Shown: positions 6,885 through 14,503, counted from the first letter of the stretch. The stretch is 17,928 bases of DNA from CAZHBD01 sp964530555 (GCA_964530555.1 CAZHBD010000013.1:1-17928), one strand, 5' to 3'. The notes: generated by a model from the letters alone, not told the origin. A program made the numbers and translations.

Positions 6885-7304
6885 TTAAACTGTCAGACTC
6901 TCCCGAACACTGCGCAAAAAGTCACGATCTTTTGGATGCGTCAATAATCCCATAGCTTGATCAATAGTTGCCCAACGAGCCTCTGGATTTTCAGGATCAG
7001 TCGGCCGCAAAACAGCATGATCACTCGTATAGAGGAATATTGTTATATGCTTGAGCTTGGTTCGATCTTCTTGCCTTGGGTCATCCGCCATTCGGTAGCG
7101 CTCGTAAGATCCTAACTCACGAACGAAGGTAACATCGGTCAATCCAGTTTCTTCGGCTATCTCACGTATCGCGGCACTTTTGAGCGACTCACCTGGGTCA
7201 ACATGGCCTTTCGGAAGAGACCACGAATTGCCATTCTGACTTACAATTACGATTTTGCCGTCAGGTGCAATAATAATTCCACCGGCAACCTGAACCTTGT
7301 TCAT
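6885..7304 (-). CDS. NUDIX hydrolase
   Basis: This 139-aa enzyme hydrolyses a nucleoside diphosphate linked to another moiety. The complete NUDIX box G-x5-E-x7-RE-x2-EE-x-G spans residues 33 to 55, starting at GHVDPGE and ending in EETGL. The lead-in SWSLPKGHVDPGE resembles diadenosine-polyphosphate and ADP-ribose type hydrolases, but substrate cannot be read from the sequence. The ATG at 7304 overlaps the pyrophosphatase stop by one base (TAATG), which defines the start and implies coupling. Pairing with a pyrophosphatase makes biochemical sense because both enzymes act on phosphoanhydrides. Confidence 0.92.
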   Translation of the reverse strand: MNKVQVAGGIIIAPDGKIVIVSQNGNSWSLPKGHVDPGESLKSAAIREIAEETGLTDVTFVRELGSYERYRMADDPRQEDRTKLKHITIFLYTSDHAVLRPTDPENPEARWATIDQAMGLLTHPKDRDFLRSVRESLTV

Positions 7305-7840
7305 TAGCCTTCTTTGGTCCAGCGAGCCTGGCACTCTTTGATGATTTTCTTAGCCTCATTCACATCGCCCCATCCGAGGACGTGAGTTGTTCCAGGCTTT
7401 TTTAAATCTTTGTAATGGTTGAAGTGATGCTCAATCTGTTTACACAGTCCTTCAGGCAGATCATCTAAGGAGTCAATACCTGATCCACTGTTACGATCGT
7501 CAGCCGGAACCACGATAATCTTATGGTCCATCTCGCCACCATCTTCAAAGTTAAGCACTCCCACCACTCGCGCTTCGGGAATAACCAGGCCCATCGGCAA
7601 TGGTTCATCAGTAATAATTAAGGTATCAAGCTCGTCACCGTCCTCGTCGAGTGTCTGCGGGATGAAACCGTAGCTGGTTGGTTTCGCAAAGATCGTTGGC
7701 TCAACGCGGTCGAGGACAAAAACCTTTTTCTTCCGATCATACTCGGCCTTCAGACTACTACCTTTAGGGATCTCGACAACCGTAGTAATAATTCCACCGT
7801 CGACATCACCGGCATCAAAAATACTGTTAAAGTCAGTCAT
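7304..7840 (-). CDS. ppa: inorganic pyrophosphatase, family I
   Basis: This is a cytoplasmic Mg-dependent enzyme that hydrolyses pyrophosphate to two phosphates and so drives biosynthetic reactions. The protein is 178 aa, typical for bacterial family I. The signature DEDGDELDTLI (residues 65-75) supplies the metal-binding aspartates D67, D69 and D72. Other family landmarks are EYD near residue 33, KPTSYGFIP at 53-61 and the late KIIVVPADD segment. An excellent Shine-Dalgarno AAGGAGA lies at 7847-7853, 6 bp before the ATG. It is first in a two-gene unit with the NUDIX gene and diverges from the GDPD gene across only 47 bp. Confidence 0.97.
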   Translation of the reverse strand: MTDFNSIFDAGDVDGGIITTVVEIPKGSSLKAEYDRKKKVFVLDRVEPTIFAKPTSYGFIPQTLDEDGDELDTLIITDEPLPMGLVIPEARVVGVLNFEDGGEMDHKIIVVPADDRNSGSGIDSLDDLPEGLCKQIEHHFNHYKDLKKPGTTHVLGWGDVNEAKKIIKECQARWTKEG

Positions 7841-7863
7841 TAGTTATCTCCTTACGTACTCCA

Positions 7864-7892
7864 ATTATATTGTACACTATAAGTAAGATGAA
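7864..7892 (-). promoter_or_regulatory. putative promoter of ppa-NUDIX unit
   Basis: A minus-strand -10 TATAAT (7864-7869) with a weak -35 TTCATC (7887-7892) at 17-bp spacing would start transcription about 17 nt before the ppa ATG. The -35 overlaps the start of the divergent GDPD gene. The shared 47-bp gap (7841-7887) must also hold the plus-strand promoter, for which I see only weak candidates (TATATT at 7866-7871, TATAAG at 7878-7883). Confidence 0.4.
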
Positions 7893-8592
7893 GATTATTG
7901 GTCACCGCGGAGCGGCTGGTTTGGCACTGGAGAATACTGTTTCGGCAATTACCGCTGGGGTCCAAGCGGGTGTTGACGCTATAGAGATTGACGTTCGGGC
8001 CACCAAAGACGACCGACTTGTCTTGTCTCATGATGCCACACTCGAACGGACGCATGGTCTAGCCCGCAAAATTCGTCACATGCATAGTGACGAAATAAGT
8101 TCTGTTCGATCCGATCAGGGTCACCATGTGGCTACTTTGGCTCAGGCAGTCGAAGCTGCCGGCAACACCCCGCTATTTATTGAAGGTAAAAGTGGCGACT
8201 GGGTCCAGCCGTTGGTTGATTTTTTACGCGAGCGACCACAGGTGGCTAAACGAAGTACCGTGATTTCGTTTAACCGAGATGAGCTTGCCTTATTTCATCA
8301 AGCAATGCCAGAGGTGCGTGTGTTAGTACTTGAGCTTCAAAATTCCTTTGATGCAATCGCCGCAGCACGGCTGTATGGGTTTGATGGAATTGACGTCAAC
8401 TACTGGACACTTAACCCACTGTCATATTGGTTGGCCAAGCGTCATGGGCTTGATGTGGTCGTCTTCACAGTTAATAAGCCGTTGGTTGCACGGTTTTTGC
8501 GCTTTTTATTTCCTCGTGTGGCCGTAACCACCAATGTGCCTCATCTTCTGCAGTTTTTGCGTGGTAAATCTAAGAAAGCGCTAGCTAGATGA
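7888..8592 (+). CDS. glycerophosphodiester phosphodiesterase family protein
   Basis: This 234-aa TIM-barrel enzyme belongs to the GDPD/UgpQ family, which cleaves glycerophosphodiesters to sn-glycerol-3-P and an alcohol. Catalytic and metal-binding residues are visible: H6-R7 in GHRGAAG, E33 and D35 in AIEIDVR, and H48 in LSHDATLERT. The FIEGK segment supplies a further Glu and Lys. The C-terminal strand reads FTVNKP, but the usual TD.P phosphate-side motif is TTNVP. There is no signal peptide, so it acts in the cytoplasm, perhaps on scavenged lipid head groups. I chose the ATG at 7888 because homologous proteins begin just before the HRG strand. It overlaps the downstream reductase gene in an ATGA. 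Confidence 0.92.
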   Translation: MKIIGHRGAAGLALENTVSAITAGVQAGVDAIEIDVRATKDDRLVLSHDATLERTHGLARKIRHMHSDEISSVRSDQGHHVATLAQAVEAAGNTPLFIEGKSGDWVQPLVDFLRERPQVAKRSTVISFNRDELALFHQAMPEVRVLVLELQNSFDAIAAARLYGFDGIDVNYWTLNPLSYWLAKRHGLDVVVFTVNKPLVARFLRFLFPRVAVTTNVPHLLQFLRGKSKKALAR

Positions 8593-9266
8593 AAGTACGT
8601 CTTCAAAGTACCAGTGTGGAAGCCAAGGATATACAAACCTTCCATTTTGAAAAGCCAAGTTCATTTCGTTACAACGCGGGTCAGTTCATTGAGCTGTATT
8701 TGCCACACGAGAAACCTGATGAGCGCGGTGAAAAGCACTGGTTCACACTCTCTTCATCTCCCGCACAACCGGAGCTATCGATAACCACACGCTACTTTGG
8801 CAATACAAGCAGTACCTTCAAACATAAACTGTTTGCTCTACGGCCAGGCGATCAAGTGGATATAAGTGAGCCTATGGGTGACTTTGTTCTACCAAAAAAC
8901 AAAAAACGCCCTCTTATATTTATTGCAGGAGGGATCGGAGTCACGCCATTCCATAGCATGCTACAGTGGCTGGATGACATTAAAGAAACTCGAGATGTTC
9001 AGTTATTGTACGCTGCACATAGTACGGAGGATCTAATATTCACCGATCTGTTTGAACGACTTGATATTGATTTTATAACCCTTGTCGGCAAACGGCTTGT
9101 CGCTAAGGAAGCGCTAGAAGTGATTGGCGACTCTGACGGTAAAATGATATACCTGTCTGGTCCTGAACCGATGGTAGAGACACTGGATAAAGACTTTTTA
9201 CAACTTGGCATTCAGCGCACACAACTAGTAACGGACTATTTCCCTGGCTATTCACTCGAGCTCTAG
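8589..9266 (+). CDS. FAD-binding oxidoreductase, ferredoxin-NAD(P)H reductase superfamily
   Basis: This 225-aa protein consists of an N-terminal FAD-binding barrel and a C-terminal NAD(P)-binding domain, with no iron-sulfur or heme domain attached. The barrel contains YNAGQFIELYLP (residues 28-39) and HWFTLSSSP (50-58), which corresponds to the RxYS FAD motif with His in place of the usual Arg. Around residues 113-120 AGGIGVTP is the pyridine-nucleotide motif, followed by the SGPEPMV segment typical of the family. The electron acceptor is unknown; a flavodoxin, ferredoxin, cytochrome or membrane partner is possible. It is coupled to the GDPD gene by ATGA and converges with trxB, their stops overlapping by 4 bp. 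Confidence 0.9.
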   Translation: MKVRLQSTSVEAKDIQTFHFEKPSSFRYNAGQFIELYLPHEKPDERGEKHWFTLSSSPAQPELSITTRYFGNTSSTFKHKLFALRPGDQVDISEPMGDFVLPKNKKRPLIFIAGGIGVTPFHSMLQWLDDIKETRDVQLLYAAHSTEDLIFTDLFERLDIDFITLVGKRLVAKEALEVIGDSDGKMIYLSGPEPMVETLDKDFLQLGIQRTQLVTDYFPGYSLEL

Positions 9267-10219
9267 AGATGACCTTCGAGGTACTCGCGTATCTTGAGTG
9301 CTGCCGTGGCGCCTTCGCCGCTGGCGCTCGCGATCTGCATTGTGGCTCCACTGCGAACATCACCGGCTGCGAAAACACCCTTCATAGTGGTTTCCAAATT
9401 TGCATCAGTCGTAACGAAGCCGATCTTATCTAGCTCTATCTTACTGTTGGCTAGGAACTGAGTGTTCGGCATAAGGCCGACAAAAATGAATACCCCATCA
9501 GTCTCGAAAAGTTTTTGTTTACCAGTCGTTTTGTGGGTTCCTTTAACACCAGTAACTTTGTTGTCTTGTCCAACTATCTCATCAGTTGAGGTATTCATGT
9601 GCACGGTGATTTTGTCGCTATGTTTCTTTAGCTCTTGAACCAGCACATCACTTGCCCGAAAGGCGTCACCACGCACCAACATGTCAATGCGGCTAGCAAA
9701 ACGCGTCAAAAAGATCGCTTCTTGTACGGCCGAATTGCCGCCACCGACAACCACCAAGCGTTTGTCTCGATAAAAAGCACCGTCACACGTTGCGCAGTAG
9801 TGGACCCCGCGAGCATAGAACTCTTGTTCGCCGGGTACACCAATTTTTTTGTAGTCACAGCCTGTCGCAATCAGGACTGCTTTGGCATGAAAATCACCGC
9901 TGGTGGTAACTAACGTTTTGTAGTCTTTCTCGGCTTTGATCTCATTGACTTCACCCAGCTCAATCACCGCTCCAAACCGCTCAGCCTGCTTTTGTAGTTC
10001 ATCCGCTAGCGTCAAACCAGCAATGCCTTTGGCAAAGCCGGGATAATTGTCCACCCAGTCGGTGATAGCAGCCAATCCGCCAATAACACCTCGCTCAAAG
10101 AGTAGTGTTTCGATGTCTTCACGTGTGGTGTAGATGGCGGCCGTAAGGGCAGCAGGACCAGCCCCAACAATTATGAGATCATGGACTTTACGTTTGCTCG
10201 GACTGGTTGATTCGGTCAT
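9263..10219 (-). CDS. trxB: thioredoxin reductase-like FAD/NAD(P)-disulfide oxidoreductase
   Basis: This 318-aa flavoprotein should reduce thioredoxin or a similar small dithiol protein. The FAD motif GAGPAA starts at residue 19. The redox-active disulfide is C142-A-T-C145 in HYCATCDGAF. The nucleotide-binding motif GGGNSA follows, and the C-terminal FAD motif is GVFAAGDV. The HRRDxFRA motif that holds the NADPH 2'-phosphate in E. coli is changed to VRGDAFRA, so cofactor preference may differ. The gene lies 57 bp after the glutaredoxin gene on the same strand. No Shine-Dalgarno is visible, but a -10-like TATTAT at 10226-10231 would place the transcript start at or next to the ATG, so translation may be leaderless. 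Confidence 0.94.
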   Translation of the reverse strand: MTESTSPSKRKVHDLIIVGAGPAALTAAIYTTREDIETLLFERGVIGGLAAITDWVDNYPGFAKGIAGLTLADELQKQAERFGAVIELGEVNEIKAEKDYKTLVTTSGDFHAKAVLIATGCDYKKIGVPGEQEFYARGVHYCATCDGAFYRDKRLVVVGGGNSAVQEAIFLTRFASRIDMLVRGDAFRASDVLVQELKKHSDKITVHMNTSTDEIVGQDNKVTGVKGTHKTTGKQKLFETDGVFIFVGLMPNTQFLANSKIELDKIGFVTTDANLETTMKGVFAAGDVRSGATMQIASASGEGATAALKIREYLEGHL

Positions 10220-10276
10220 AAGGATATAATACTACCTTTAAGTTAGATACTGTACGTTTGCTGGACGAACGTCTGC

Positions 10277-10525
10277 TTAGGCGACCGCTGGAGCTAGTTT
10301 AGCGAGATTATAGCCTACAATCACTTCTTTGCTGTCATCGATTTTTGTAACCACAGTGACTGGCACGGCGAGTTGTCCACTAACCGCTAGCGCTTCCTGT
10401 TGTCGCTCAGGATGTTCGTCTAAATTAACTTCCTCATACGACACGCCTTTGGCGCCAAGCCACTTTTTTACCATCACGCAGTAACCACAGGTGTTGGTCG
10501 TAAAGATAGTAATATTCTTAGGCAT
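10277..10525 (-). CDS. glutaredoxin/mycoredoxin-like protein
   Basis: This is an 82-aa single-domain thioredoxin-fold protein. The active site is C13-G-Y-C16 (TNTCGYC) and the cis-proline is P55 in AVPVTV, followed by the GYN of the glutathione-side motif. The CGYC form and small size resemble NrdH- and mycoredoxin-type glutaredoxins rather than the classical CPYC type. It probably receives electrons from the adjacent TrxB product or from a low-molecular-weight thiol. The start at 10525 is set by the Shine-Dalgarno AGGAGAG and by family alignment. An in-frame start at 10630 would run across the promoter and is rejected. Confidence 0.93.
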   Translation of the reverse strand: MPKNITIFTTNTCGYCVMVKKWLGAKGVSYEEVNLDEHPERQQEALAVSGQLAVPVTVVTKIDDSKEVIVGYNLAKLAPAVA

Positions 10526-10573
10526 AATCTCTCTCCTGATTAGTTTTTTGATTTTTGTGAGGATTGTGAAAGT

Positions 10574-10602
10574 ATTATATATAGCGCTTATTTTTATTTC
10601 AA
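10574..10602 (-). promoter_or_regulatory. promoter of the glutaredoxin(-trxB) unit
   Basis: On the minus strand a -35 TTGAAA (10597-10602), a 17-bp spacer and a consensus -10 TATAAT (10574-10579) are present. The predicted start near 10567 gives a leader of about 42 nt ending in the AGGAGAG ribosome binding site. It is among the best-matching promoters in the window. Confidence 0.7.
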
Positions 10603-10612
10603 GACCCCATAT

Positions 10613-10631
10613 ATTGTGTTTTTTACACAAT
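10613..10631. repeat. perfect 7-5-7 inverted repeat after the FKBP stop
   Basis: ATTGTGT and ACACAAT flank a 5-bp T/A loop as a perfect dyad. It begins at the last base of the FKBP stop codon and sits about 10 bp upstream of the glutaredoxin -35. There is no U-tract after it on the minus strand, so it is a poor intrinsic terminator. A dyad operator for the glutaredoxin promoter is an alternative reading. Confidence 0.5.
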
Positions 10632-11194
10632 TACTGGCCAATTTTGATAATTTCAATGTCAAACACTAAGTCAGCGTTGGCTGGGATACCAGAACCTTGC
10701 GGTGGGTTAGCACCGTACGCTTGATCAGCAGGAATAAGCAGGCGTCGTTTGCCACCCACCTTCATACCAGGAACGCCCTCCGTCCAGCCTTTAATAACCT
10801 GGTTAAGACCAAAGGGAACTGGCTGCCCAGAGTCGTGGGAGCTCTGGAAAATGACCCCTGTAGCCGCTACAGCGCCAGTGTAGTGAGCAGTAACAGTGTC
10901 GCCTGGTTTAACTTCGTCCCCAGTGCCTACCACTTGATCTATCTTTTGTAATTGCTCAACTTTGGCGACCGGTGTAAAATCTGCTAGTTTTGTTCCTTCC
11001 AACTTTCCCTCCTTGTTAGTTGCTTCTGACTGTAATGTTTTGTTGGTCGAGGCACCAAGCGTTTCTGTCTTGTTGGTCTGACTGTCTTTGTGCATCTGCC
11101 AGACAACGAGCCCGCTAAAACCAAGTGACGTTAGTAAGAATAAGATTGCGCCGACAAATGCTGCAACGCGATGAAACTTTGATGTTGTCGCCAT
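10631..11194 (-). CDS. membrane-anchored FKBP-type peptidyl-prolyl isomerase
   Basis: This 187-aa protein has an N-terminal membrane helix (about residues 10-33, FVGAILFLLTSLGFSGLVVW), a Thr/Asn/Lys-rich linker to about residue 80, and a C-terminal FKBP domain. FKBP landmarks are VTAHYTG, FGLNQVIKGWTEGVPGM, GGKRRLLIPADQAYG and IPANADLVFDIE. It should catalyse proline isomerisation outside the membrane, assisting folding of surface proteins. No lipobox cysteine is present, so the anchor is probably an uncleaved helix. A strong Shine-Dalgarno GGAGGAA lies at 11197-11203, and a -10-like TATACT at 11218-11223 suggests its own promoter, with a weak -35. It precedes the glutaredoxin gene by 105 bp. 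Confidence 0.95.
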   Translation of the reverse strand: MATTSKFHRVAAFVGAILFLLTSLGFSGLVVWQMHKDSQTNKTETLGASTNKTLQSEATNKEGKLEGTKLADFTPVAKVEQLQKIDQVVGTGDEVKPGDTVTAHYTGAVAATGVIFQSSHDSGQPVPFGLNQVIKGWTEGVPGMKVGGKRRLLIPADQAYGANPPQGSGIPANADLVFDIEIIKIGQ

Positions 11195-11252
11195 ACTTCC
11201 TCCAATAATGCTTCACCAGTATAGCGTATACCGACCAGTGACACTATAGCTT

Positions 11253-11693
11253 TTAGACCTTCAGTGGTTGCTGTGGAAAGCCATACTTGAGACCATCGAG
11301 AATGGCGCGTTGTAGCATAGGTGTACGGAATTCAGTACGCTCAAAAGCCTCGATGTCGGCCCAAACAGGCTCATGGACATTAATACCGATGCGATTCATC
11401 ATACCTTCCTCACTCATCTCTTGTATGGCCACTTTATCGTGCGGCGCCACCGTACATAAGAAAATAAACTGTTTGTTGTATGGTTCTGGATGATCTTCAT
11501 AGTACACCAACCGAGCCGAAGTGACCTGAAGGCCTGTTTCTTCGAAAACTTCACGAACAACGGCTTGCTCTGGTGTTTCATTATCATTCAGTCGGCCACC
11601 AACAAGCGTGAAGTATTTACTGTTGTACTTATTACGGTGCATTAAGAGGATCTTACCATTTTCAACGATGATGGCGCGTGCTGCTTGTCCCAT
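11253..11693 (-). CDS. NUDIX hydrolase
   Basis: This NUDIX enzyme is 146 aa from the ATG at 11693. The NUDIX box runs from residue 33 (GRLNDNE) to residue 55 (EETGL) with all conserved Glu residues. The opening AARAIIVENGKILLMHRNK is typical of bacterial NUDIX proteins that act on nucleotide sugars or oxidised nucleotides, but the substrate is not evident. An alternative GTG start at 11711 overlaps the ABC transporter stop by one base (TAGTG) and would add six residues (MYTGHH). Coupling favours GTG and homology-like spacing favours ATG. It is third in the operon with the phosphoglycosyl-transferase-like and ABC genes. Confidence 0.9.
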   Translation of the reverse strand: MGQAARAIIVENGKILLMHRNKYNSKYFTLVGGRLNDNETPEQAVVREVFEETGLQVTSARLVYYEDHPEPYNKQFIFLCTVAPHDKVAIQEMSEEGMMNRIGINVHEPVWADIEAFERTEFRTPMLQRAILDGLKYGFPQQPLKV

Positions 11694-11710
11694 ATGATGC
11701 CCAGTATACA

Positions 11711-13480
11711 CTACCTAGCGAGTTCGTAAGCCTTGAGCTTCTTTTCAGAGGTTTCAGCATCGCCGCGTTGTAATGCCAATAGCTGAGCATAGATACCATT
11801 ACTTTTGGCTAGTTTAGCCGGGCTGCCAACTTCGTCGATGCGTCCGTTTTTGAGGGTAATAATTTGATCAACTCTCTGGATAGTACTCAACCGGTGTGCA
11901 ATAATTATGGTTGTTCTACCCTTCATGAGTCGTTCCAACGCTTCTTGCACCATCAGCTCGCTACGACTATCCAGACTGCTGGTGGCTTCATCAAGAACCA
12001 AAATTGGTGCGTCCTTGAGCAATGCCCGAGCGATTGCAATGCGCTGCTTTTGACCGCCGCTGAGTCTGAGGCCTCGCTCACCGATTTCGGTATCATAACC
12101 TTGCTCTAGCTTAGCAATAAAATCATGGGCATTCGCGGCTTTAGCTGCAGCCACAACCGCATCCTTTGTAGCCTTAGGGTCGGCATAGCTGATGTTTTCA
12201 AAAATCGTACCACTAAAAAGAGCGGGCTCCTGAAACACCACCCCAATTTGTTCGCGTAAGCTGCGCTGCGTTACGAATTGAATATCCTGACCATCAATTG
12301 TTATGGCACCCTTCTGGGGCTCATAAAGTCGCAGGAGCAAGTTGGTAAGAGTCGTCTTGCCCTCGCCGCTCTCACCAACAAGCGCAACCTTACTGTCCGG
12401 AGTGATCGTTACATCTATGTCCTTGAGAACCAGCTGATCGTTATAGCCAAAACTGACGTTATCAAAACGTATTTCTCCATTCGAAACCTGCAGCTCGGTG
12501 GCGCCACTACGGTCGGCTATCGCAGGCTCTAGACCTATGATCTCAAAATAGTCTTTGCTGTCAGCAATGGCGCGCTGTGTGTTTTCAACCAGAAAGCTGA
12601 TGGTAAAAATGGGAATGCGGATCTGTTGCGCATACAGAATGATGGCTACCGCTTGACCTGGAGTCAATTGACCATGAGCTGCAGCCACAAAGACATACAG
12701 ATAGACACCGAGGAAAATCACATTCAGAAACAACCGCCGCCGCACGTCACGAATATGCCAGAACTTTGATTGTGGCTGATTAGTATCAACTACGGTCTGC
12801 CAGTGCTTATCAAAATAACGTAACTCGCGTTGCTGCTGTACATAGCTCTTAACTACCTTTATCTGGCTAATGGCTTCCGCAAAACGGCCGCTGGCAATGT
12901 CCATATGGAGATTTTTCTTTGCTTGAAGTTTTTGCCAGTGGTTACTGGTCCGTATTGTCAGCCAGGTATAAATGGGGTATAGCGCGAATAGCATTAGCGC
13001 CACGGGCCAGCTATAGTAAGCAACCGCAACCAGTGAAAAGATAGTGCTTGCAACAAATTGCAGGAAGTTATTGCTCCACATTTGCATAAAACCACTAATC
13101 TGGTTTATTGACCTGCTTAAGCGGTTAATAATCTTGCCCGATAGTTCCGTATCAAAGTACTGCTGCGGCAACGTCATCAGATGCTGATAGTAGCGAGAGC
13201 TTAGCGTCTTACTCAGTTTGGTCGATAAAAGGTCACCCAAATAACCAATGACGTTGTTCAGCAGATTAGCCGACAGATCAAGCACAAAGATACCGATGGC
13301 CAACCATACTACGTACTGCACACTGGCTGCGGTACCCTTGCGAATTTCATCAATCGCCCAACCGCTAAACATGGGCAAAAGCAACGAAGTGATGGCTACC
13401 AAAACTGTCAGTAAACTGATGGCTATATAAAACCGCCACTGATCCGCCGTATAGCGAATAATCCGCCAGATATATTTCAC
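11711..13480 (-). CDS. ABC transporter half-exporter (TMD-NBD fusion, ABCB/MsbA type)
   Basis: This 589-aa protein fuses six membrane helices (about residues 1-310) to an ATPase domain (about 335-575) and should act as a homodimeric or heterodimeric exporter. The ATPase motifs are complete: Walker A GESGEGKTT near residue 368, Q-loop VFQEP, signature LSGGQKQR near 472, Walker B ILVLDEATSSLD, and the switch histidine in AHRLSTI. The start codon is GTG at 13480, 4 bp after the upstream stop, with no strong ribosome binding site. Known families of this architecture export lipids, peptides or drugs. The substrate is not readable here, though the upstream phosphoglycosyl-transferase-like gene hints at envelope lipids or glycans. 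Confidence 0.95.
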   Translation of the reverse strand: MKYIWRIIRYTADQWRFYIAISLLTVLVAITSLLLPMFSGWAIDEIRKGTAASVQYVVWLAIGIFVLDLSANLLNNVIGYLGDLLSTKLSKTLSSRYYQHLMTLPQQYFDTELSGKIINRLSRSINQISGFMQMWSNNFLQFVASTIFSLVAVAYYSWPVALMLFALYPIYTWLTIRTSNHWQKLQAKKNLHMDIASGRFAEAISQIKVVKSYVQQQRELRYFDKHWQTVVDTNQPQSKFWHIRDVRRRLFLNVIFLGVYLYVFVAAAHGQLTPGQAVAIILYAQQIRIPIFTISFLVENTQRAIADSKDYFEIIGLEPAIADRSGATELQVSNGEIRFDNVSFGYNDQLVLKDIDVTITPDSKVALVGESGEGKTTLTNLLLRLYEPQKGAITIDGQDIQFVTQRSLREQIGVVFQEPALFSGTIFENISYADPKATKDAVVAAAKAANAHDFIAKLEQGYDTEIGERGLRLSGGQKQRIAIARALLKDAPILVLDEATSSLDSRSELMVQEALERLMKGRTTIIIAHRLSTIQRVDQIITLKNGRIDEVGSPAKLAKSNGIYAQLLALQRGDAETSEKKLKAYELAR

Positions 13481-13484
13481 GTAT

Positions 13485-14441
13485 TTAGCTTAGCACGATC
13501 TGGTCTAACCCTACTTCAGCAAGTAGCGTATTCGCTGGGGTAATAATGTACTGCTCATAAATTTTTCGAGCTGTTTTGCGGTCCATAGCAACTATGTTGC
13601 TAACAATATGTGGTACCATTCTGTGCAGTAATGGATTCAGCATACGGCCAAGTTGCCTAGGTAAAAATGATGCAATGGTTTCGTAGACTATGGCGCTATC
13701 TATAACATTCTTATCTGCGGCTTGTAACGCATCTGCGTACGCTATGTCGCAGGCGCTGCGATAACTCTGGTGGGCATAATGATCATTTGACTTTCGAAGC
13801 GGCCCGCTCGCATCCATGATTCCTTTTGGGAGAGCATAAGCGTCGGCATCTAAACCGTAGAGTGGGAGCGGGATTTCGCCGAGATTTTCTTTTTTGCGAG
13901 CACGAGGTCCGACAATACCTGCTGCTAGAGACACCGCATCATCACTATCTTCAAAAAGTTGTGGTAATTCGTCAAGCCATGTCTTGGTTAAAAATCGACC
14001 AAGTAGCGTTCGATCAACTTGAGTGCCAGTTTTATTCGGGTCGTAGGCGGGCGGATCAAGGTCACAGGTACGTATTTTTGGCATTTCTGCTTCTATAATT
14101 TCACCACGAAAGTCAACAATCCGCTTATCATAATACATGCCATATGTCACGGGAGCAGTACCAGCAGTATCATGAGCCATTAGCAGTCTAAAACGTTGAA
14201 AAGGGTTTTTTGTGACTCCCTCACCATTAAGACTCGGTGCACTATCTTCGCGCGCCATGCCATCAATGGTAGAAACAAAAACCAAAATTCCCAGGAGTTT
14301 TTTACCAAGTAACTGTGCAGCAGGCGCTAGCTCTAAATCATGCCGTGAATTAACACCTACTTCATTAGGTGCAGAGTCATGCAGTTGAGGTCCAACTGCA
14401 AGTGTTGGCTCGGTATTAATTGTCATATGATATTGAGACAT
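13485..14441 (-). CDS. divergent phosphoglycosyl-transferase-like protein (Bac_transf-related)
   Basis: This is a 318-aa protein from the ATG at 14441. Residues 144-181 match the core of bacterial sugar transferases that load a sugar phosphate onto polyprenyl phosphate: LLGRFLTKTWLDELPQLF with the Asp157-Glu158 dyad, then IVGPRA in place of the usual LVGPRP. The earlier FQRFRLLM (81-88) matches the family's F-x-x-Y-K-F-R-T-M element. The expected long membrane-inserted hairpin and the PVFFxQxR segment are reduced to a short hydrophobic run (KKLLGILVFVSTI, 47-59). Downstream, PKGIMDASG and IVYETIASFL loosely follow the family, then a roughly 60-residue extension follows. It may be a diverged enzyme or a non-catalytic relative. 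Alternative starts are TTG 14480 and ATG 14426. Confidence 0.72.
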   Translation of the reverse strand: MSQYHMTINTEPTLAVGPQLHDSAPNEVGVNSRHDLELAPAAQLLGKKLLGILVFVSTIDGMAREDSAPSLNGEGVTKNPFQRFRLLMAHDTAGTAPVTYGMYYDKRIVDFRGEIIEAEMPKIRTCDLDPPAYDPNKTGTQVDRTLLGRFLTKTWLDELPQLFEDSDDAVSLAAGIVGPRARKKENLGEIPLPLYGLDADAYALPKGIMDASGPLRKSNDHYAHQSYRSACDIAYADALQAADKNVIDSAIVYETIASFLPRQLGRMLNPLLHRMVPHIVSNIVAMDRKTARKIYEQYIITPANTLLAEVGLDQIVLS

Positions 14442-14470
14442 GTGGTGTCCGGTTACGCTAGTGGCTCCAT

Positions 14471-14503
14471 CGTGTTTCAAGCGTCCAAATACAAAACACG
14501 CTT
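14471..14503 (-). promoter_or_regulatory. leader region with two mutually exclusive hairpins
   Basis: In the minus-strand leader, AAGCGT (14498-14503) can pair with ACGCTT (14479-14484). Alternatively CGTGTTT (14494-14500) can pair with AAACACG (14471-14477). The two stems share bases 14498-14500, so they exclude each other. The region lies between the predicted transcript start and the ATG at 14441. A further 5-bp hairpin with a 4-nt loop (14514-14527) lies just at the predicted 5' end. Function is unproven. Confidence 0.35.

Noticed and set aside
10254..10272. Short hairpin between the glutaredoxin and trxB genes as a terminator
   Set aside because: On the minus-strand RNA it has only five clean pairs, a C-A mismatch and no U-tract.
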